A stretch of DNA of 64,000 nucleotides from Gavia stellata (taxonomy: Eukaryota > Chordata > Aves > Gaviiformes > Gaviidae): NCBI RefSeq assembly GCF_030936135.1, contig NC_082617.1:1298001-1362000 (forward strand), in the 5' to 3' direction. The stretch's first letter is position 1, and each line of letters begins with the position of its first letter. Of this stretch, positions 8,860-21,356 are shown piece after piece. A model generated the notes under the pieces. That model was given only the letters and a program-made list of their open reading frames with translations. It was not told where the DNA came from and did not search any database. The position numbers and the translations under genes were made by a program.

Positions 8860-9700
8860 TCCCCGCATGGCTCCGGCTGCCCGCTGGCCGGCGAGGGGCT
8901 GCGGAGGGGCCGGCGGCGGGCGCTGGAAGGCCCCTTTCCTCCCACCCGGCGCTCGCTCGGCAGGGCCCTGCAAAACCAGTAGTCCCACCCAGTGATTTAT
9001 CCGCTCTCTTCTGAGAAGAGGGGAAGCCGCGGCGAGTGCCGGCTGCGGACGGCGGCGGGAGGCGGGGAGAGGGACCCGGCGCTGCAATGCCTTTAGCACA
9101 CCGAGAGGTGCGGACCAAATTTCCCCTCCTCAAGAGACATGACGACCAAAATTCTCCCCGCTCGTGAGAGCCTGTGGGCAAGAGGAGAAGGGACGGCTGC
9201 TGCCGGCTTTGCTGGAGGGGCTCGGAGCCGCCCTGCCGCGTTGGGCTGGGCACATGGTAGCCCTCTTCCAAAAAAGCCAAGCGGGCAGTGCCTGTCCTCT
9301 GGGCCAGGCGGACAAGCCAGCAAGAGTCCAGCCACTCCCGGAGGCCTCCTTGAAAGGAGCCGGAGAGCCAGGGGGACGGATCCGGGGCAGGCGGCGAGGG
9401 GGCGTGCCCCCACTTAATTCATTAAAATGTGTCGGAGAGCGTGGGAAAGACGAGAGCTTTTCTTCCCAGCGCAGAGACCCAGCAAAAGGCGCGCGAGGGA
9501 GAGCGACCCGCCTGCTCGGCTCCCCGCGAGCCGGGAGGAAGCGCAAAGGTTTCCTCCGCCGCTGGCCCCACCGGTGCTTTGCCTCCCGGCTTTTTGGCAA
9601 AGCGGTTGCTGGAGCCCCAGTGGGGAAACGTGGGGCTCGGCCAACGCCGCCTGCCCGGCTGCGGGGACGCAGGCAGGGAGGGGAGCCCACGGGGGGCCGG
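8860..9700. other. CpG-rich block upstream of NRARP (candidate enhancer or second CpG island)
   Basis: CpG density rises from about 8860 and remains high until about 9700. The block contains the CSL paired site at 9440-9470. No transcript start can be named from the sequence. Borders are estimated by eye. Confidence 0.5.
9440..9470. promoter_or_regulatory. CSL/RBPJ paired site (SPS-like), candidate Notch response element of NRARP
   Basis: CGTGGGAA at 9440-9447 is a full-consensus CSL site. TTCCCAGC at 9463-9470 is a second site on the opposite strand with an intact TGGGAA core. They face each other with 15 bases between the cores. Notch-complex dimers are known to use head-to-head sites separated by about 15-17 bases. 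The element lies about 4.5 kb upstream of NRARP, a known Notch target. Confidence 0.55.
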
Positions 9701-11832
9701 GGTGCTGGGGGGCTGCGGTTGCTGGGTGGGAAGGGTCTCCCTTGCGGAGATCCACCTTCGGGAGGGAGGAGAGGGGAGCCCTGCCCCAGGCAGCTGCTTT
9801 CTGCATGGGAGCAGTGGGGAAGGGGCCGTGGGGGGGTCTCAGGGGAAAACCTTCCTCTGTGCTGCATGAGAGCTGCCCTGCTCGCAGTGGGGGTCAAGCA
9901 GGGGCACGGCCATGGGACCAGTCTCACGCTCTCCCCGTCCAGGTAACGTCACACACCACGAGCCTTCAGCAACACCCAAGCAGGGTCCCTGGTGGGGCTG
10001 CGCCCCTGCCAGTGCGGCAGGCAGAAAGCTCCTGAAAGCCAGAAGCTGGGGTTTGTGAGAGAAACCTCCGGCTCGTGCGGCGAGGACATGGGTGCGGGTG
10101 CCCCGTGTCCTCTGCAGGGAGCAAGGCACCACAAGTAGAGCTCTCATGGGTGGTTCGGGGAAGCCCTGGGGACAAGGGGAGGCTCCAGGCATCCCCCGGT
10201 CCTCCTGGGACACCTGCACCATGGGGGCCACCGCAGGAATGTGGGCTGGGGACTGCCACTTCCTCCAGATGCCACCGCGGATGCTGGTCTGCGTGTTCCC
10301 TCCCTCCCAGCCTGTGACAAACAGGATTTAAAACCTGAGCGAGACTCAAGCACGGTCATAACCCCATGTGTGGCCGTTGTCCTCGGGGGGATGCAGGCAG
10401 GGGCATCCCTGCACGCCTGGCCCCAGGGCTGGAGGACCCCAACTCCCCGCAGGGGCTGTGGTGATGTGGTGCCGGGCTGGGTCGTCACACTGCAGCTTGG
10501 CCTTTAATCGTTCCAGTGCCCCGTCTTATCAGTCCTTATCCTGCTGGAAATGCTGCAGCTCTTCTGATGTTCAAACCCTGCCCGTGGCCTACAGCCTCCA
10601 TATCTGACAGCGGGAAAATGCTGTTCGGGCAAAAGGCCACTGACTGGGACACCCTGGGAGGTGGAGAGCGGCTCCTGCCCTGTGCTGCTGGCAGGGCTCT
10701 CCAGCTGCGCCGCTGTGCTGGTGCTGCCGGGCCACCCCGCGGCATCGCCTTGGCTGATGTCCCTGCCACAGCCGAGCATGCTGTACCAAACTGCCTTGGC
10801 TCGAGCCCGTGTCTCCCAAGACACGCGGTCCCTGGGGCCGCTCGTTTGACTGCGCCGTGGGGTCACTCCTTTATGGTGGCCGTGGGGAAGGGTGTATGTT
10901 GCCCCACTGCTCCCAATGCACAGTTCCCCCAGAAGATGCGATACAGCCCCTTGGGACTGGCCAGGGGACCCAGTGACCGCTCCGTGGGGACATCCCTGGG
11001 GTCCAGGCAGTCTGTGGGGGTGACACAGCCATAACCCTCCGTGGGATGCACGGTGAGGCATGCCTGGCGAGCGGCTGGAAGCTCATTTGCCTGAGAGTCA
11101 TGCCCATGTATTGGCAGGCTGATGGGAAGGGTCACGTCCCAGGCTATTTCCCAGGGAGCAACCATCCTCCTGATGCACCGACACCTCTCTCCTCTCCTAC
11201 CCCCAGTGAGGGGCCAGCAGACGTGACCCCCAGCCTGTGGGAGCAGCGTTTTCACGGTGTGGGGCAGCATGAGGGCCGCAGCTTGCAGCCAGCCTCAGGC
11301 TTGTCGGCCCTGGGTCCGTGCCCAGAAACACGCCGGTTTGTTTGAAAATGGCAGCCGAGCAACTGGGAGCTCGATCGGAGCATCCGGCTGGAAGAGCGGT
11401 TCCGTGTCGAGGACGGTACAGCCCTTGCCCTCCTCCTCCTCCCCTGCCTTGCCGGCTGCCTTAGGGACCGACCAGCCCTAGTTCAAGACACAAAGTCAAA
11501 CCAGGGAAAACCGAGCTGATTTCTCTGAGCCGGTCAAATATGCGGCGAGGTTTCCGCTCCAGATTATGGGAGGAAGGAAGTTTGCTCGGAAGGGGATGGG
11601 GATAAGGTGGGGGAGAAGGGAGGGAAGCACATTCCTGCCTGATGAGGAACAACGTTGATATATTCATTTGTAAACTAAAGCTGGCCTGAGCGCCAAACAC
11701 CTTGTCCCCATCGAACGCTGAAGGATGTGCGAGGAGTACACAAGGTGAGAAGAGGAACCGGCCCGACATCCCACGCGGTGTGTGATTTTCAGGGCTGAGA
11801 GATGCTGCTCATTCAGGTCTCGTTCAGGCTGG

Positions 11833-11879
11833 TGTGATAAAACAGAGATAAAACTCTTCCCCGGTGCTGTTTTATCACA
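11833..11879. promoter_or_regulatory. 13-bp perfect inverted repeat with GATA motifs
   Basis: TGTGATAAAACAG at 11833-11845 is matched by its exact reverse complement at 11867-11879, with 21 bases between. Each arm has a TGATAA GATA motif, and a third AGATAA sits in the spacer. It resembles a compact GATA-factor binding cluster. Confidence 0.5.
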
Positions 11880-12059
11880 GGTCCCTCCCGTGATCGCATT
11901 TTGTGACGCAGGGGCAGGAGCTGAGCGCAGGCGAAGCGACCTGGGGGGCGAAGGGCTCTTGGCATGGGCAGCCCACCCCGAGCCTGCATCCCTGCGAGAG
12001 CGCTGCAGGAGCTGCCCTTCCAACACACGATCAAACGGCTCCATAAAACCACGGAGGGC

Positions 12060-12240
12060 TCATTGCTGCCCTAATAAATGTTAAACATTAGTATGGCACG
12101 GACAATGGGATTTTTTAATTATTTTTTCTGAAGTAGCCAGATAGGGAAATAATATTGTAGGCTGATTAAGAAGCTGGTTTCATTCCCTTTGATCTGTATC
12201 CACCATTCAAAACTGGACAATTTATTACTTCCTGGATGCT
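12060..12240. other. AT-rich island, candidate conserved non-coding element
   Basis: The composition turns AT-rich for about 180 bases inside GC-rich DNA. It contains the near-palindrome AATGTTAAACATT (12080-12092, approximate), ATTTTTTAATTATT and several homeodomain-like TAAT cores. No coding signal is seen. Confidence 0.4.
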
Positions 12241-15200
12241 GACAAGGCCAGTCCGACGTGGAGTTTGATGTTGACTGTGTCGATGACTGGAGATGACCTT
12301 GCTGCACAGGTCCCACCTCGGCATCACCTCCTGCAGGCAGCAGAACGGGAGAGGTGCTTTGCTGGGTCTCAGCCGCTGCCCCCATCCCCAGGAGCTGGAT
12401 GAGACCCTTTTGGGAGCTGTTTCATGCCATGCCCACGCGTACGCACGACGTGCTGGTGTCTGCCCTGGGTTGGTCTTCTCCGAAAACAAGTCCCACCGCG
12501 GTGAGCCTGCTCCAGCACAGCCGACTGCCAGCAGCCCAGCTGTAAGCACAAGAGCTCGCCCCCAAACTGGCGGAGATGGCAGGGAGATAAAATCCTAGAG
12601 GTGGCCAGGAGGTGACCCTTACTGTCCCCAGGGATCAGAGGGAAGGGCCCCTTCCAGGTGGCTGTGTGGCCAGGAGCCGTCCCCAGGGCGAGGGACAGGG
12701 CCAGCGTGCCCCACTGTCCCCCCCGCCGGCTCCCCTCCGCGGTGAAAGCGGTGGCAGATGGATGTGAAACCAGCGTGAAATATGAAAAACCCAGTGAGCA
12801 AAGCCCAGAAATGCCCACGGGCTGGCTGCAAGTGTTGTTTGGGAAGCTGCAGCTCCGACCTCCCTGCTCCTGGCTGGGGCCAGGACGACTCAGATGCTCA
12901 TGTGACTCAGAAGCTTCCCCCAAATGGGCTCTGGAGAGGTTCGTCTCATCCTGTGACGAAGCATCGCTCACCGCAGGGACTGGCAGCGGGAGGGTCTGCA
13001 GCATTCCTGCTTTGCTTCATCCCCAGTTTCTGCCCTCCAAGAGCAAATCCCGAAGCGGCAGCATGCTGGCACATGGACGAGTCCGTGTGGAGCCCGGGGG
13101 GCTCGGGATGCTCAGCCTCCGGCGCTGGCAGTCCCATGCTCACCGGCTGGGGTGGCCCCACCAGTACCCTCCACCAGTGGCTGGTGTAGAGGGGCTGCTG
13201 GCAAAGCATGAGCCTCGTCCTCCCTTTGCTCAAAGGACACTCTTTAGGGTCCCCACGTGCTGCTCCAGGGTTGCTGGCGGTCTGGTTGCCCACCAGGACG
13301 TGGCAAAGCACAAGCCGGGAGCATTCACGGAGGAGGTGGCTCATGTGCTGGAGGAGCCGATGACTGATTTGCAGAACATCGAGGGTGCTGGCACCAGAGG
13401 TGGGTGAACGTAAGGACAATACCACTTCCAGGCATTGAATGGGTCACCTGGGCACACAGGGACAACGGAAAAACCCCCAGAGCCAGAGCACCAGCCCAAG
13501 GCTGAGAGTGGCAGGACGTCCTCAAAGGGCCAGACACAGCACCCTGCAGCCACGGGGCAGTGGGTGCCCCGGGTGGGTGGCTGAGGGTCCCTCAGCAGGG
13601 ATCCCATGTGTCCCTTTCCACAGGTCTCCTGCCACCCAGCCCGGACACTTGAGGGCTCTGGGAAGGGCTCAAGGGATGAAACTGTCTTGGCAGCCCCAGG
13701 CAGCCCTCCTGCCCCTGAGCAGGGATGGGGAGGGAGGGAGGGATGGAGAGCTTCAGAGCCGGTGACACTGATGGGTGAGAAGACATATGCCGTGGTCCAT
13801 ACTGCTGGGACTGCAGCTGGCACCTGAAAGCACCTCTGTCCAAGCGTGTCCATGTCCAAGCAAGGCCACTGTCCTGTCACAGCACCAGAGATGACTCGGG
13901 ATGGAGGGACCTCAGCTGGTCAGAAGGAAGGTGCTTGCTTCTGATGCTGCCGTTGGGAATGGGGGACAATTTTTAAACATCTACCCATGATGCAGAGGCA
14001 GAAAACGTGTTATCATGGGTGCCATTTCCTAGCACCAAAGCCCTGCACCGACACAGGATTCAATACTTGAGCTCATCCTGATGGCCCAGAACAAGGTAAT
14101 TATGACCCAAAGACGGGGAGGTTGGCCCAGGGCACATAAAACCAGGGTCTGTGTTTGCAATGGACTCTATCATCACCTGCAAAGTGGATATTTGGTCTCT
14201 CCACATACCAGTTTTTCCAGCACCAGAAGCTCTACAAGCAATTGCCAGTGCACCAGCTCAGGTACATTTGAAGATGCCAGTTTAGCAGAACACAGCTTAT
14301 CCTCCGCTGTCACCGCCTGGCCCCACGCTGTTGCACCAGAAATATGACAAAAATGGCCTGGAGGTACAAGGGAAGAGGAACAAACGAGGGGCGGTGGGTG
14401 GCCCTGGCCGGGCTGCGAGGGAGATGGGGATGGAGGGGTGGGCACAGGGTGGGCACAGGGCTCCTGCTTCCCTCTGCCATCTTCTGATGGCAATCGGGAC
14501 AAAATAGCACACTGTGACCATGGAAAGTGTCACCAGGGATGCTGTGCCGTGGTGGCAGGGGGTCGTGCCCGCGGCCGGGGCTTGGCAGGGACTGCTGGGG
14601 AGAGAAGACGGGCGTAGTGGGGGGACGGCCACCTTTCAGGGTCACTTGTGCTAACGGCCAGGTAGGAGCTGGTAGAAAGAGGGACGTTTAAAGTGGAAAA
14701 AGGGTGGTTTTTTGCCAAAGGGCTGAGCCGGGGGGTGAGATGTCCCTAGCGGAGAAGGAACCCCTGGCACCGCAAGGCCAGGAGCGCTCGGAGAGGGAAG
14801 GCGAGTCTTACGTTGCAGTGTAAGCTGCCCGGGCAGGCATTTCGCTGGCCCGTAAATGTCACACTTCAGCCAAGAGCCCCTCGGGCCCTCTTAGCAATAA
14901 CATCAGGGCCTGGCAGTTAACCGGGATTACAGGAGGAATTCTGCAAACGCTCCTCAGTTGCAGGGTGGAGCGGTTTAAGCCTCTCCCTGGGCCAGGCGGC
15001 ATTGGCGGCAGCGCCCGGAGCTGCAGGACGGATGCGGCTGGGCTCCCCTCCTGGTCCCCCCCTTGGCCCCTGCAGCCGGGTGCTGGCTAGTCCCCACCAG
15101 TGGCCCCAGTTCCCAGTGATGGTGGGACCACACGCTCCGCTGCCGCTCCTGTGCGTGCCCCACAGAGCCCTGGGTGCGGGGGGCAGCTTGATGGGCCCAC

Positions 15201-15759
15201 CCGGGGGGAGGTGGGCAGGCGGGTGCTGCTCACCCCCCAGGCTGGCACGCAGCTTTGGCATCAACGGGACACCCCCCCGCCCCGGACCAGTCCGGCTCTG
15301 CTGGGGCATCCCTGGCTCCAGTGCGAGGTGATGCGGGTGCCAGCGGGCATCGTGGCGCACCCAGAGGTTTTCCTGGGGCCACCCAGCAGTGCTCAGCCCC
15401 CCCAGGTCCCCACGCCTGCGCCCACCCATCATCACCTCTGAGGAATGCCGGGATTGCTGCTGGGAGGGTAGGACCAGAGTGAGAGGGGACGCTGGGGACA
15501 GGTCCTGGTGTGACACGTGTCCCACAGGCTGGGGAGCGCTCTGGGCACTGGAGATTCTCTCTCTCCCCTGTGCTGCTGTTGGGGACGCAGCTCCTGGCTC
15601 CACAACACGAGTGACCTGGCAGAGCGGCACCGGGGCGCAGGCGCCGGGGCCTGACGGGTGCCATGGGGTCGGTACTGTCTGGGTGGCATTTTGGAGAGCT
15701 CTGCCACCCTCTCACCATGCCCAGCCTGGAGGGAGGCAGAAATAAAGCAAAGGGTCTGT

Positions 15760-15982
15760 TCCTGGCTACCTCTGATTTAATGATCTCATGGAGGCCACGT
15801 ATTTTCGGGCTGTCGGAAACCATCAGTGCAAATGTGACAGTCCCCTCCACAGCAGACCCCAAAATGAGAGCCCCCCGCTTCCAGCCTCACACCACAAACC
15901 CACAGCCCAAAATCTGCTGAGGTTCAGTGGGGAGCGCATCCCCCGCGGTCCCCGTCCCGCTGCAGAGCCCCCGCATCCCCCC
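15760..15982 (-). other. EXD3: EXD3 3' untranslated region
   Basis: This is the sequence after the EXD3 stop codon on the minus strand, ending near an ATTAAA. It would be a short 3' UTR of about 220 bases. The cleavage site is approximate. Confidence 0.6.
15776..15781 (-). promoter_or_regulatory. EXD3: EXD3 poly(A) signal, ATTAAA variant
   Basis: The plus strand reads TTTAAT, so the mRNA reads ATTAAA, the commonest variant hexamer. It lies about 200 bases after the EXD3 stop, and no canonical AATAAA is closer on this strand. Confidence 0.55.
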
Positions 15983-16317
15983 TCAGCTCAGCTCGTAGAC
16001 GCTCTGCTCGTCCTCGGTGGTGACAAGAACATCCTGAAACTGGGAGACGACGCGTCCAAAATGGGACCCTTCCCAAAACACCTTCCCGCAGCGGGTGCAG
16101 CAGTAGAAGTCGGTGAGCTCGGCTTTGTCCAGCACCCCGGGGGGGATGGCAGAGACCTGCAGGACCGTGCCCCCCACCAGCGCCGTGGACGCCCCGCGCT
16201 GCTCCGGCCCCTCCAGCTGCTCGCTGTGTGGGGTGTAGTCGGGCTGGGCTGCATCGCAGGCTGGCATGGTGGCATCGCAGCTCTGGCTCAGCTTCTCCTC
16301 ACACCTCACCAGGCAGC
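15983..16317 (-). CDS. EXD3: EXD3 last coding exon (C-terminal Mut7-C zinc ribbon)
   Basis: This exon encodes about 110 residues ending at a TGA at 15983-15985. It contains FYCCTRCGKVFWEGSHFGRV, the second half of the zinc ribbon of the Mut7-C domain. The CxxCGK-FW-GSH pattern is characteristic of EXD3 and Mut7-C proteins. The acceptor at 16318-16320 is preceded by a strong pyrimidine tract on the minus strand. The exon starts in the middle of a codon (two bases complete a glycine), which fits the single base left over from exon 26118-26211. The segment between CLVRCEEKL and the ribbon is variable in the family. EXD3 is a vertebrate relative of Mut-7 with a DEDD-type 3'-5' exonuclease domain. 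Its cellular role is poorly known. The order EXD3 then NRARP on one strand matches human. Confidence 0.88.
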
Positions 16318-19300
16318 CTGCGGGGAGAGGAGACAGCAGATAAGCCACCAGCCACTGGTGTGATGAGTGGGGTCTGTGCTCAGCCACGTGAACGACCCTT
16401 GTGAGGGGCCGATCATCCCTGCAGGGAGTCCAGGCTCTGCCTTGCATCCCAGGGAGGAGCATCCCGTGAATTTGGGAGAAGGTGGCCACCAGCATCCACC
16501 AACTGCCTGCCTTGAGCATGGCACCTGTGGAGCCTCCTGCTCCCCAGCAGCTTCCCAGCACCTCCCGCAGCTCCTCCGCTGTGTCCTGCTGCTGCCCGGG
16601 CAGCAGTGGGGTCTGTCATGGTCTTGGGAGCTATTCCAGTCTGGGTAATGGCACCAGTGCTGCTGCCATACTGGGTGCAATTGTTTTGCCTCCCTGTCGC
16701 AGGTCGGGCAAGGCTGCTCTCTGAGTTGGGCTGTGCCCCCCCCTCCCCGGCTGCATTACAGAGCAAGCAAACAGCAAAGGAAGTCCTTACTGCTGCTTTA
16801 ATTATAAAAACATCATTAATAGCTGTCTGCACTGCTCGTGACACCCACAGCTCTCCTGGCCTGCCTGAGGATGCCAGCCATTGGGGTATGCGTGACATTC
16901 ACCTCCCATCACATAACCTGGGCAGGAGGCACCGTGGGGCACGATGTGGGGCCGTGTCCCGTGAGCTGTCCCTGCACGCCCCGAGCCCTGGCCCCAGCGG
17001 GCAAGCGGCTCGCTGCCATCGCAAACAGTGCCACAAACCCCACAGCATTTTTGGGAGCTCGGTGCAGGCTCTCACTGCCCGCGGCTGGGGCACGGCAGGT
17101 CGCTGGATCCGGGCGGTGGAATCCGAGGGCTGAGCTCCCTCTCATCCGTGAGGACGCCTGGCAGCCAGGGACGCTGGCTGCAGTTATTGCTGTGGGTTGA
17201 GTCATTTTTGGCAGGGGGGGGGGCACTTGTTCTGCCCAGGCATCAATTAAAACAACAAAAGGCATCCTGCATCGCTCCAGCAGCACCTCTGGGGCATCCA
17301 GCCTGCCCCTTTCGAGGATCAGAGGGAGCCTGGTTGGGAGCCAGCTGTGATGGAGAGGGGCACCAGCATTCCTGGCTGGCTCTTCCCTGCATCCCAATGC
17401 TGTCAGGACCTGGGACATGCTGGTGATTATTGCGGGGGAAAGCAAGGCTGAGGACAGTCCTGGAACGGCCACCCTGTCCTGGCAGAGCCACCCCACGGCT
17501 GCCCGGCACGGCCTGAACCTTGCGCCGCACAAGCAGAAAGAGCCACAGCCTGGGAGAGGTGCAGGAGGCTCAGCTCACAGCAGCCCCTGGTTCCGGGGGC
17601 TCCCCAGAGCCCCCCAAGTCCTTCCACACCTCCCCAGAGATGACCAGCCCAAGGTGGTGGGGCACGGTCACCCCCCATTCCCAGCAGACAAACAGCCACG
17701 CTCCGGGTCAAGGCTGTCACGGGAGATGTTCTCAGGGTGGTTCTGCAGACCAGCCCCGCGCCAGCACACAGCCCAGGACGGCGCAGGTTTGGGGGCTGCT
17801 GCCACAACACGAGGGGAAGCAGCCCCAAGCCCAGTCCCGGCCACGAGCTGGGCTCACCATCGCTGTGCCCTGGGCAAGTGGCAGCCCTGTTCGTGGATGT
17901 GCCTTTCCTTCATCCTCTGTGTCTGCTTGGCACACCAAAATCCATTCTCGGAAAAAAACCGGTGACCTCAGTTTCCCATTTTCTCCAATTTTTGGCATGT
18001 GGTGAAGCACCCGGGCTGCTCTCAGGAGATCCCTATGCCAGCCGGAGCGGTGGCATGGAGGAAGAGCCCCATTCCCAGAGGTTTCTCCGGGTCAGAGCCC
18101 ATCGGCAGGTGGCAGATCCCGGAGGCAGGAGGCAGGGGCTCTGCCCTCGCCCCGTCCCTGCCTCCCTCCTCCCTGTGCTATACGATGGCACGGGGTGGCC
18201 TCAGCCCGGGCACGCGGGGACCGGCTCGCTGAGGAGGCCAAGCTGCGGGCTGCACCTCAAAACACACAAACTCCCTGCAAAACCCTGGGCCATCACTTGT
18301 TTTTCTTCAGTTTATAACACACGGACGCAAATCTGCCTTTCCTCCCCTTTTCTATTCCTCGTGCCTGCTCTCGTGCACCAGACCTCTGCATCTGCCTCCA
18401 GGACCCTGACGGGAGGGACATCAACCTTGGTTGGGATTTTTAGATCCAACTGTAATCGAAGCGACACTGCCAGCAGCCAGCACCGATAGCCAACATCTTT
18501 CCCCACCGTGGACCCTAAAAAATTCCCCGGCCCAACCTTGCAGCACCCCAGCCCTGCCAGCGCCAGGGCACGGACACTCCATGCTCCTGCAGCGATCCCG
18601 GGCAATTTGCTCTCCTTTCCGACACGCTCCATCAGCTGCCGTGCTGCTGGTGGGCAAAGCCAACTGCAGACCCCCTCCTTCTCTGCATGGGGGGGTGGAG
18701 AAACCTCCAGCTCCCCCAAACACCCCAATCCTACCCCCCTGGGCTCGTGAGAAAAAGGCAGGCAGGGAGGAAAAGTTCATCCCTTAAAAGCCCAGGGAGA
18801 GAAAGGCCGTGATGGTCACTCAGCAGTTTTGCCTTTCCCTTGCACCAGCCCCCTCCTAATTGTGGCTCTTCAAAGGGTTGAAAATGCTACATCACTTCAA
18901 AGTGACCATTTTTGAATGGGAGCTTGTAAAACCCCTTCTCCCCCTCCCACCAAATTCTTTCCAGGGCTTTTGAAGATGCCTGTGCTCCCCTCGCTGCCAC
19001 CCACTGAAAGGGCCACCGGGCGCCAGGCACAGGGTGCCAGCCGGGCACGCAGTGAAAACTGCACCGGGAAAAGGTCAGATCCCCCAGAAAAAAAGGGTTT
19101 CCTGGGGAAAAGGGGGGATTTTTTGAAGAACGGGTTTTTTTCTCCCCCTTGAGACAGGCAGAGCCCTCCCCTGCGGAGCTGCTGCTCCCGCGGGGCTGCA
19201 GCCCGCCTCGCCCGGATGCTGCGCACCACGGAGTTACGCCGGAGATGGAGCAAAAGGCATGTGTGGGGTGGTGCGTGGGGCCAAGGGGAGCTGAGCGTGT

Positions 19301-21126
19301 CCTTCCAGCGTGCCGGGAGTTTTTCAGATCTACTGCTTCCAGAGCTCTGCGATAGTTCGCGCCAAAGGCTGGATTCCCACCGCATCTCTGCGGAGGAGAA
19401 ATGAAAGCGATTCCTTACCAAATCAATTCGAAACACCCCTTGGGAACTAATAATCCCATTATAAAACATCTTGAAAATAGAAAGCCCTTTTGCCTCTTGC
19501 TCACCTCTCCCCCTCTTGCCCGGATCACCCTGGGGATGACAGAGCCCGACGGGGGGCTGAGCCCTGCAGCCCCCCAGCACCCCGGGGTTGAGCACCCACA
19601 CGTGTTAAGTGGTGCAGAGCTCCACGGGCAGCAAGGATCGTCCCGCCCAGCACAGAGTCGTCTCCTCCTGCCCTCCCCACAGGCTGCGGCTGTGCCCTGC
19701 CCTCGCACGTGCTGCCCACCACATCTCCAGCTCCTGCCCACCCCTACTCGCCCGTGGGAATTAATATCCCACGGGAACAGCACAAACCGCTGCTTTTCCC
19801 ACCCATGGGCACATCTCACCTCTCAGCGAGTGCTGCCATGCCCAGGGGAAAGGGGATGCTGCAGGACCCCAATTCTGCTTATTTCTGCATCAGGTTCCTC
19901 CCTGGGCTGAGCAAGGCCACCCTCAGTGGTGGGATCCCACCTCTGCAGCCCAGGAGACGTCCTTGTCACCCCTGTAGCAGCCCCACTTTGCACCCGAGCC
20001 ACTGCCACGTACCCCAGAGCTCGGCTGGCCTCCTCCCAGCCTGGGACGGACCCCCTTCCTTCAGCCCCTGGCCACCGGCACCGAGACCATGGAGAAGACC
20101 CATGGCAAAGCTGCATCTCACGCCCTGGAGCACTGCACGGCTCCCAGCACTTGAAAACCAGCAGCACCTTCACCGCGGGGGACACAGAGCCAGCGGTGTG
20201 TGCCCCAAGGGCACGGCAGCATCTGGGGACCCCGCGGCCGCAGGCGATCGCTTAGGTGACAGTCGCGCATGAGTCCTGGATGGGAACTATTGCAACGGGG
20301 GGGCTGTGGTGGGCAAAGTGAGTTGTCCCAAAGACCCCAGGGAAGGCTGAGACGGGCCAGGAGCCCCAGCTCCACACACCCACTGTGAGGTTCTGCTTGT
20401 GGATGGAGGGGCTGAGCCCAGCGGGAGGGACGGGGGGCACGGCACGGGCTGCCTACGGTGGGTGGGGGGATGTGCACCCTCCTCTGCCCACAGAGAGGCC
20501 CTTAGCGGTGCGGGGGTCATATTGAAAGGTCACCGTGACGGTGACACCGGTGACCTGTAGTCCCTCCAGCCTATTCTGTCGGCTGCAACACAGGAGTCCC
20601 GAGTCAACGTTACTCAGACCCCCCACTGTGGGACAGGGGCACAGGAGAGCCTGGGAAGCCGGGACAGAGCAGGATCAGGGCAATCCTCATTTGACCCCGT
20701 GCCCATTCCCCTTTCCCAGGTCACACAGCCCTGATTTGACTGGAAACAACCCGTCCCCGTACGCGTGAGCCCTGGGCACCCTCGGGGTTTCAGTGTCGGG
20801 ACACTATTGGGTAACCCAAACTCCCCGGGGGAGCCACGTACTTCTGCACAAAATCCTGCCCCCCAGGCCCCGTTTCTAGCCCAGGTCCCTCTGTGTCACC
20901 CCAGCTAAGACCAAGGCCTGGGGGTGAGGAGCCGGGTGCTTGTCCCGGCTGGCTCAGGCGGGGACCTGGCGCTCGCCCCGTGATTCCGCAGCGGGAACCG
21001 CAGCCTCCTGCCGCCTCCCGAGAGGCGCTCGGGTCTGGCAGCGCTTGTGCAAGCTGAGAGCCCTTCTCCCAGCCCGGCAGCCGCACCCAGCTGTCATCGC
21101 AACCACACACACGGGAGACTCGTCCG

Positions 21127-21356
21127 TAATTAGGCAATTAAGGCTGAGGTGTTTTGGAGAAAGCGCACATCGTAAAGGCTTTGCACAAGGCTGAAAGGAG
21201 ACCTGGGAGCATTCTTGGAGTACAAAGGTGCATGGGAAACCTTGCCACGGTGAGAGATCGAACTCGATAAGAGGAGTTATGAGCCTGAGAAACGCACTCG
21301 ATTGCAGGGCACTGAAGATGCCTGGTTATCTTTTCCTCCTCGATAAGGCAGATAAG
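21127..21356. promoter_or_regulatory. homeodomain pair plus GATA cluster in the EXD3 last intron
   Basis: TAATTAGGCAATTA at 21127-21140 is a pair of facing homeodomain cores. Four GATA motifs follow at 21266-21271, 21326-21330 (reverse), 21342-21347 and 21351-21356. The patch is less GC-rich than its surroundings. It is a candidate enhancer only. Confidence 0.4.

Larger units (their letters stand above)
9701..15759. other. intergenic region between EXD3 and NRARP
   Basis: About 6 kb of mostly GC-rich DNA lies between the end of EXD3 and the NRARP upstream block. It holds two notable spots, a GATA-type inverted repeat (11833-11879) and an AT-rich island (12060-12240). There is also a plus-strand AATAAA at 15741-15746 with no gene attached. 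The remaining open frames look random. Confidence 0.5.
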
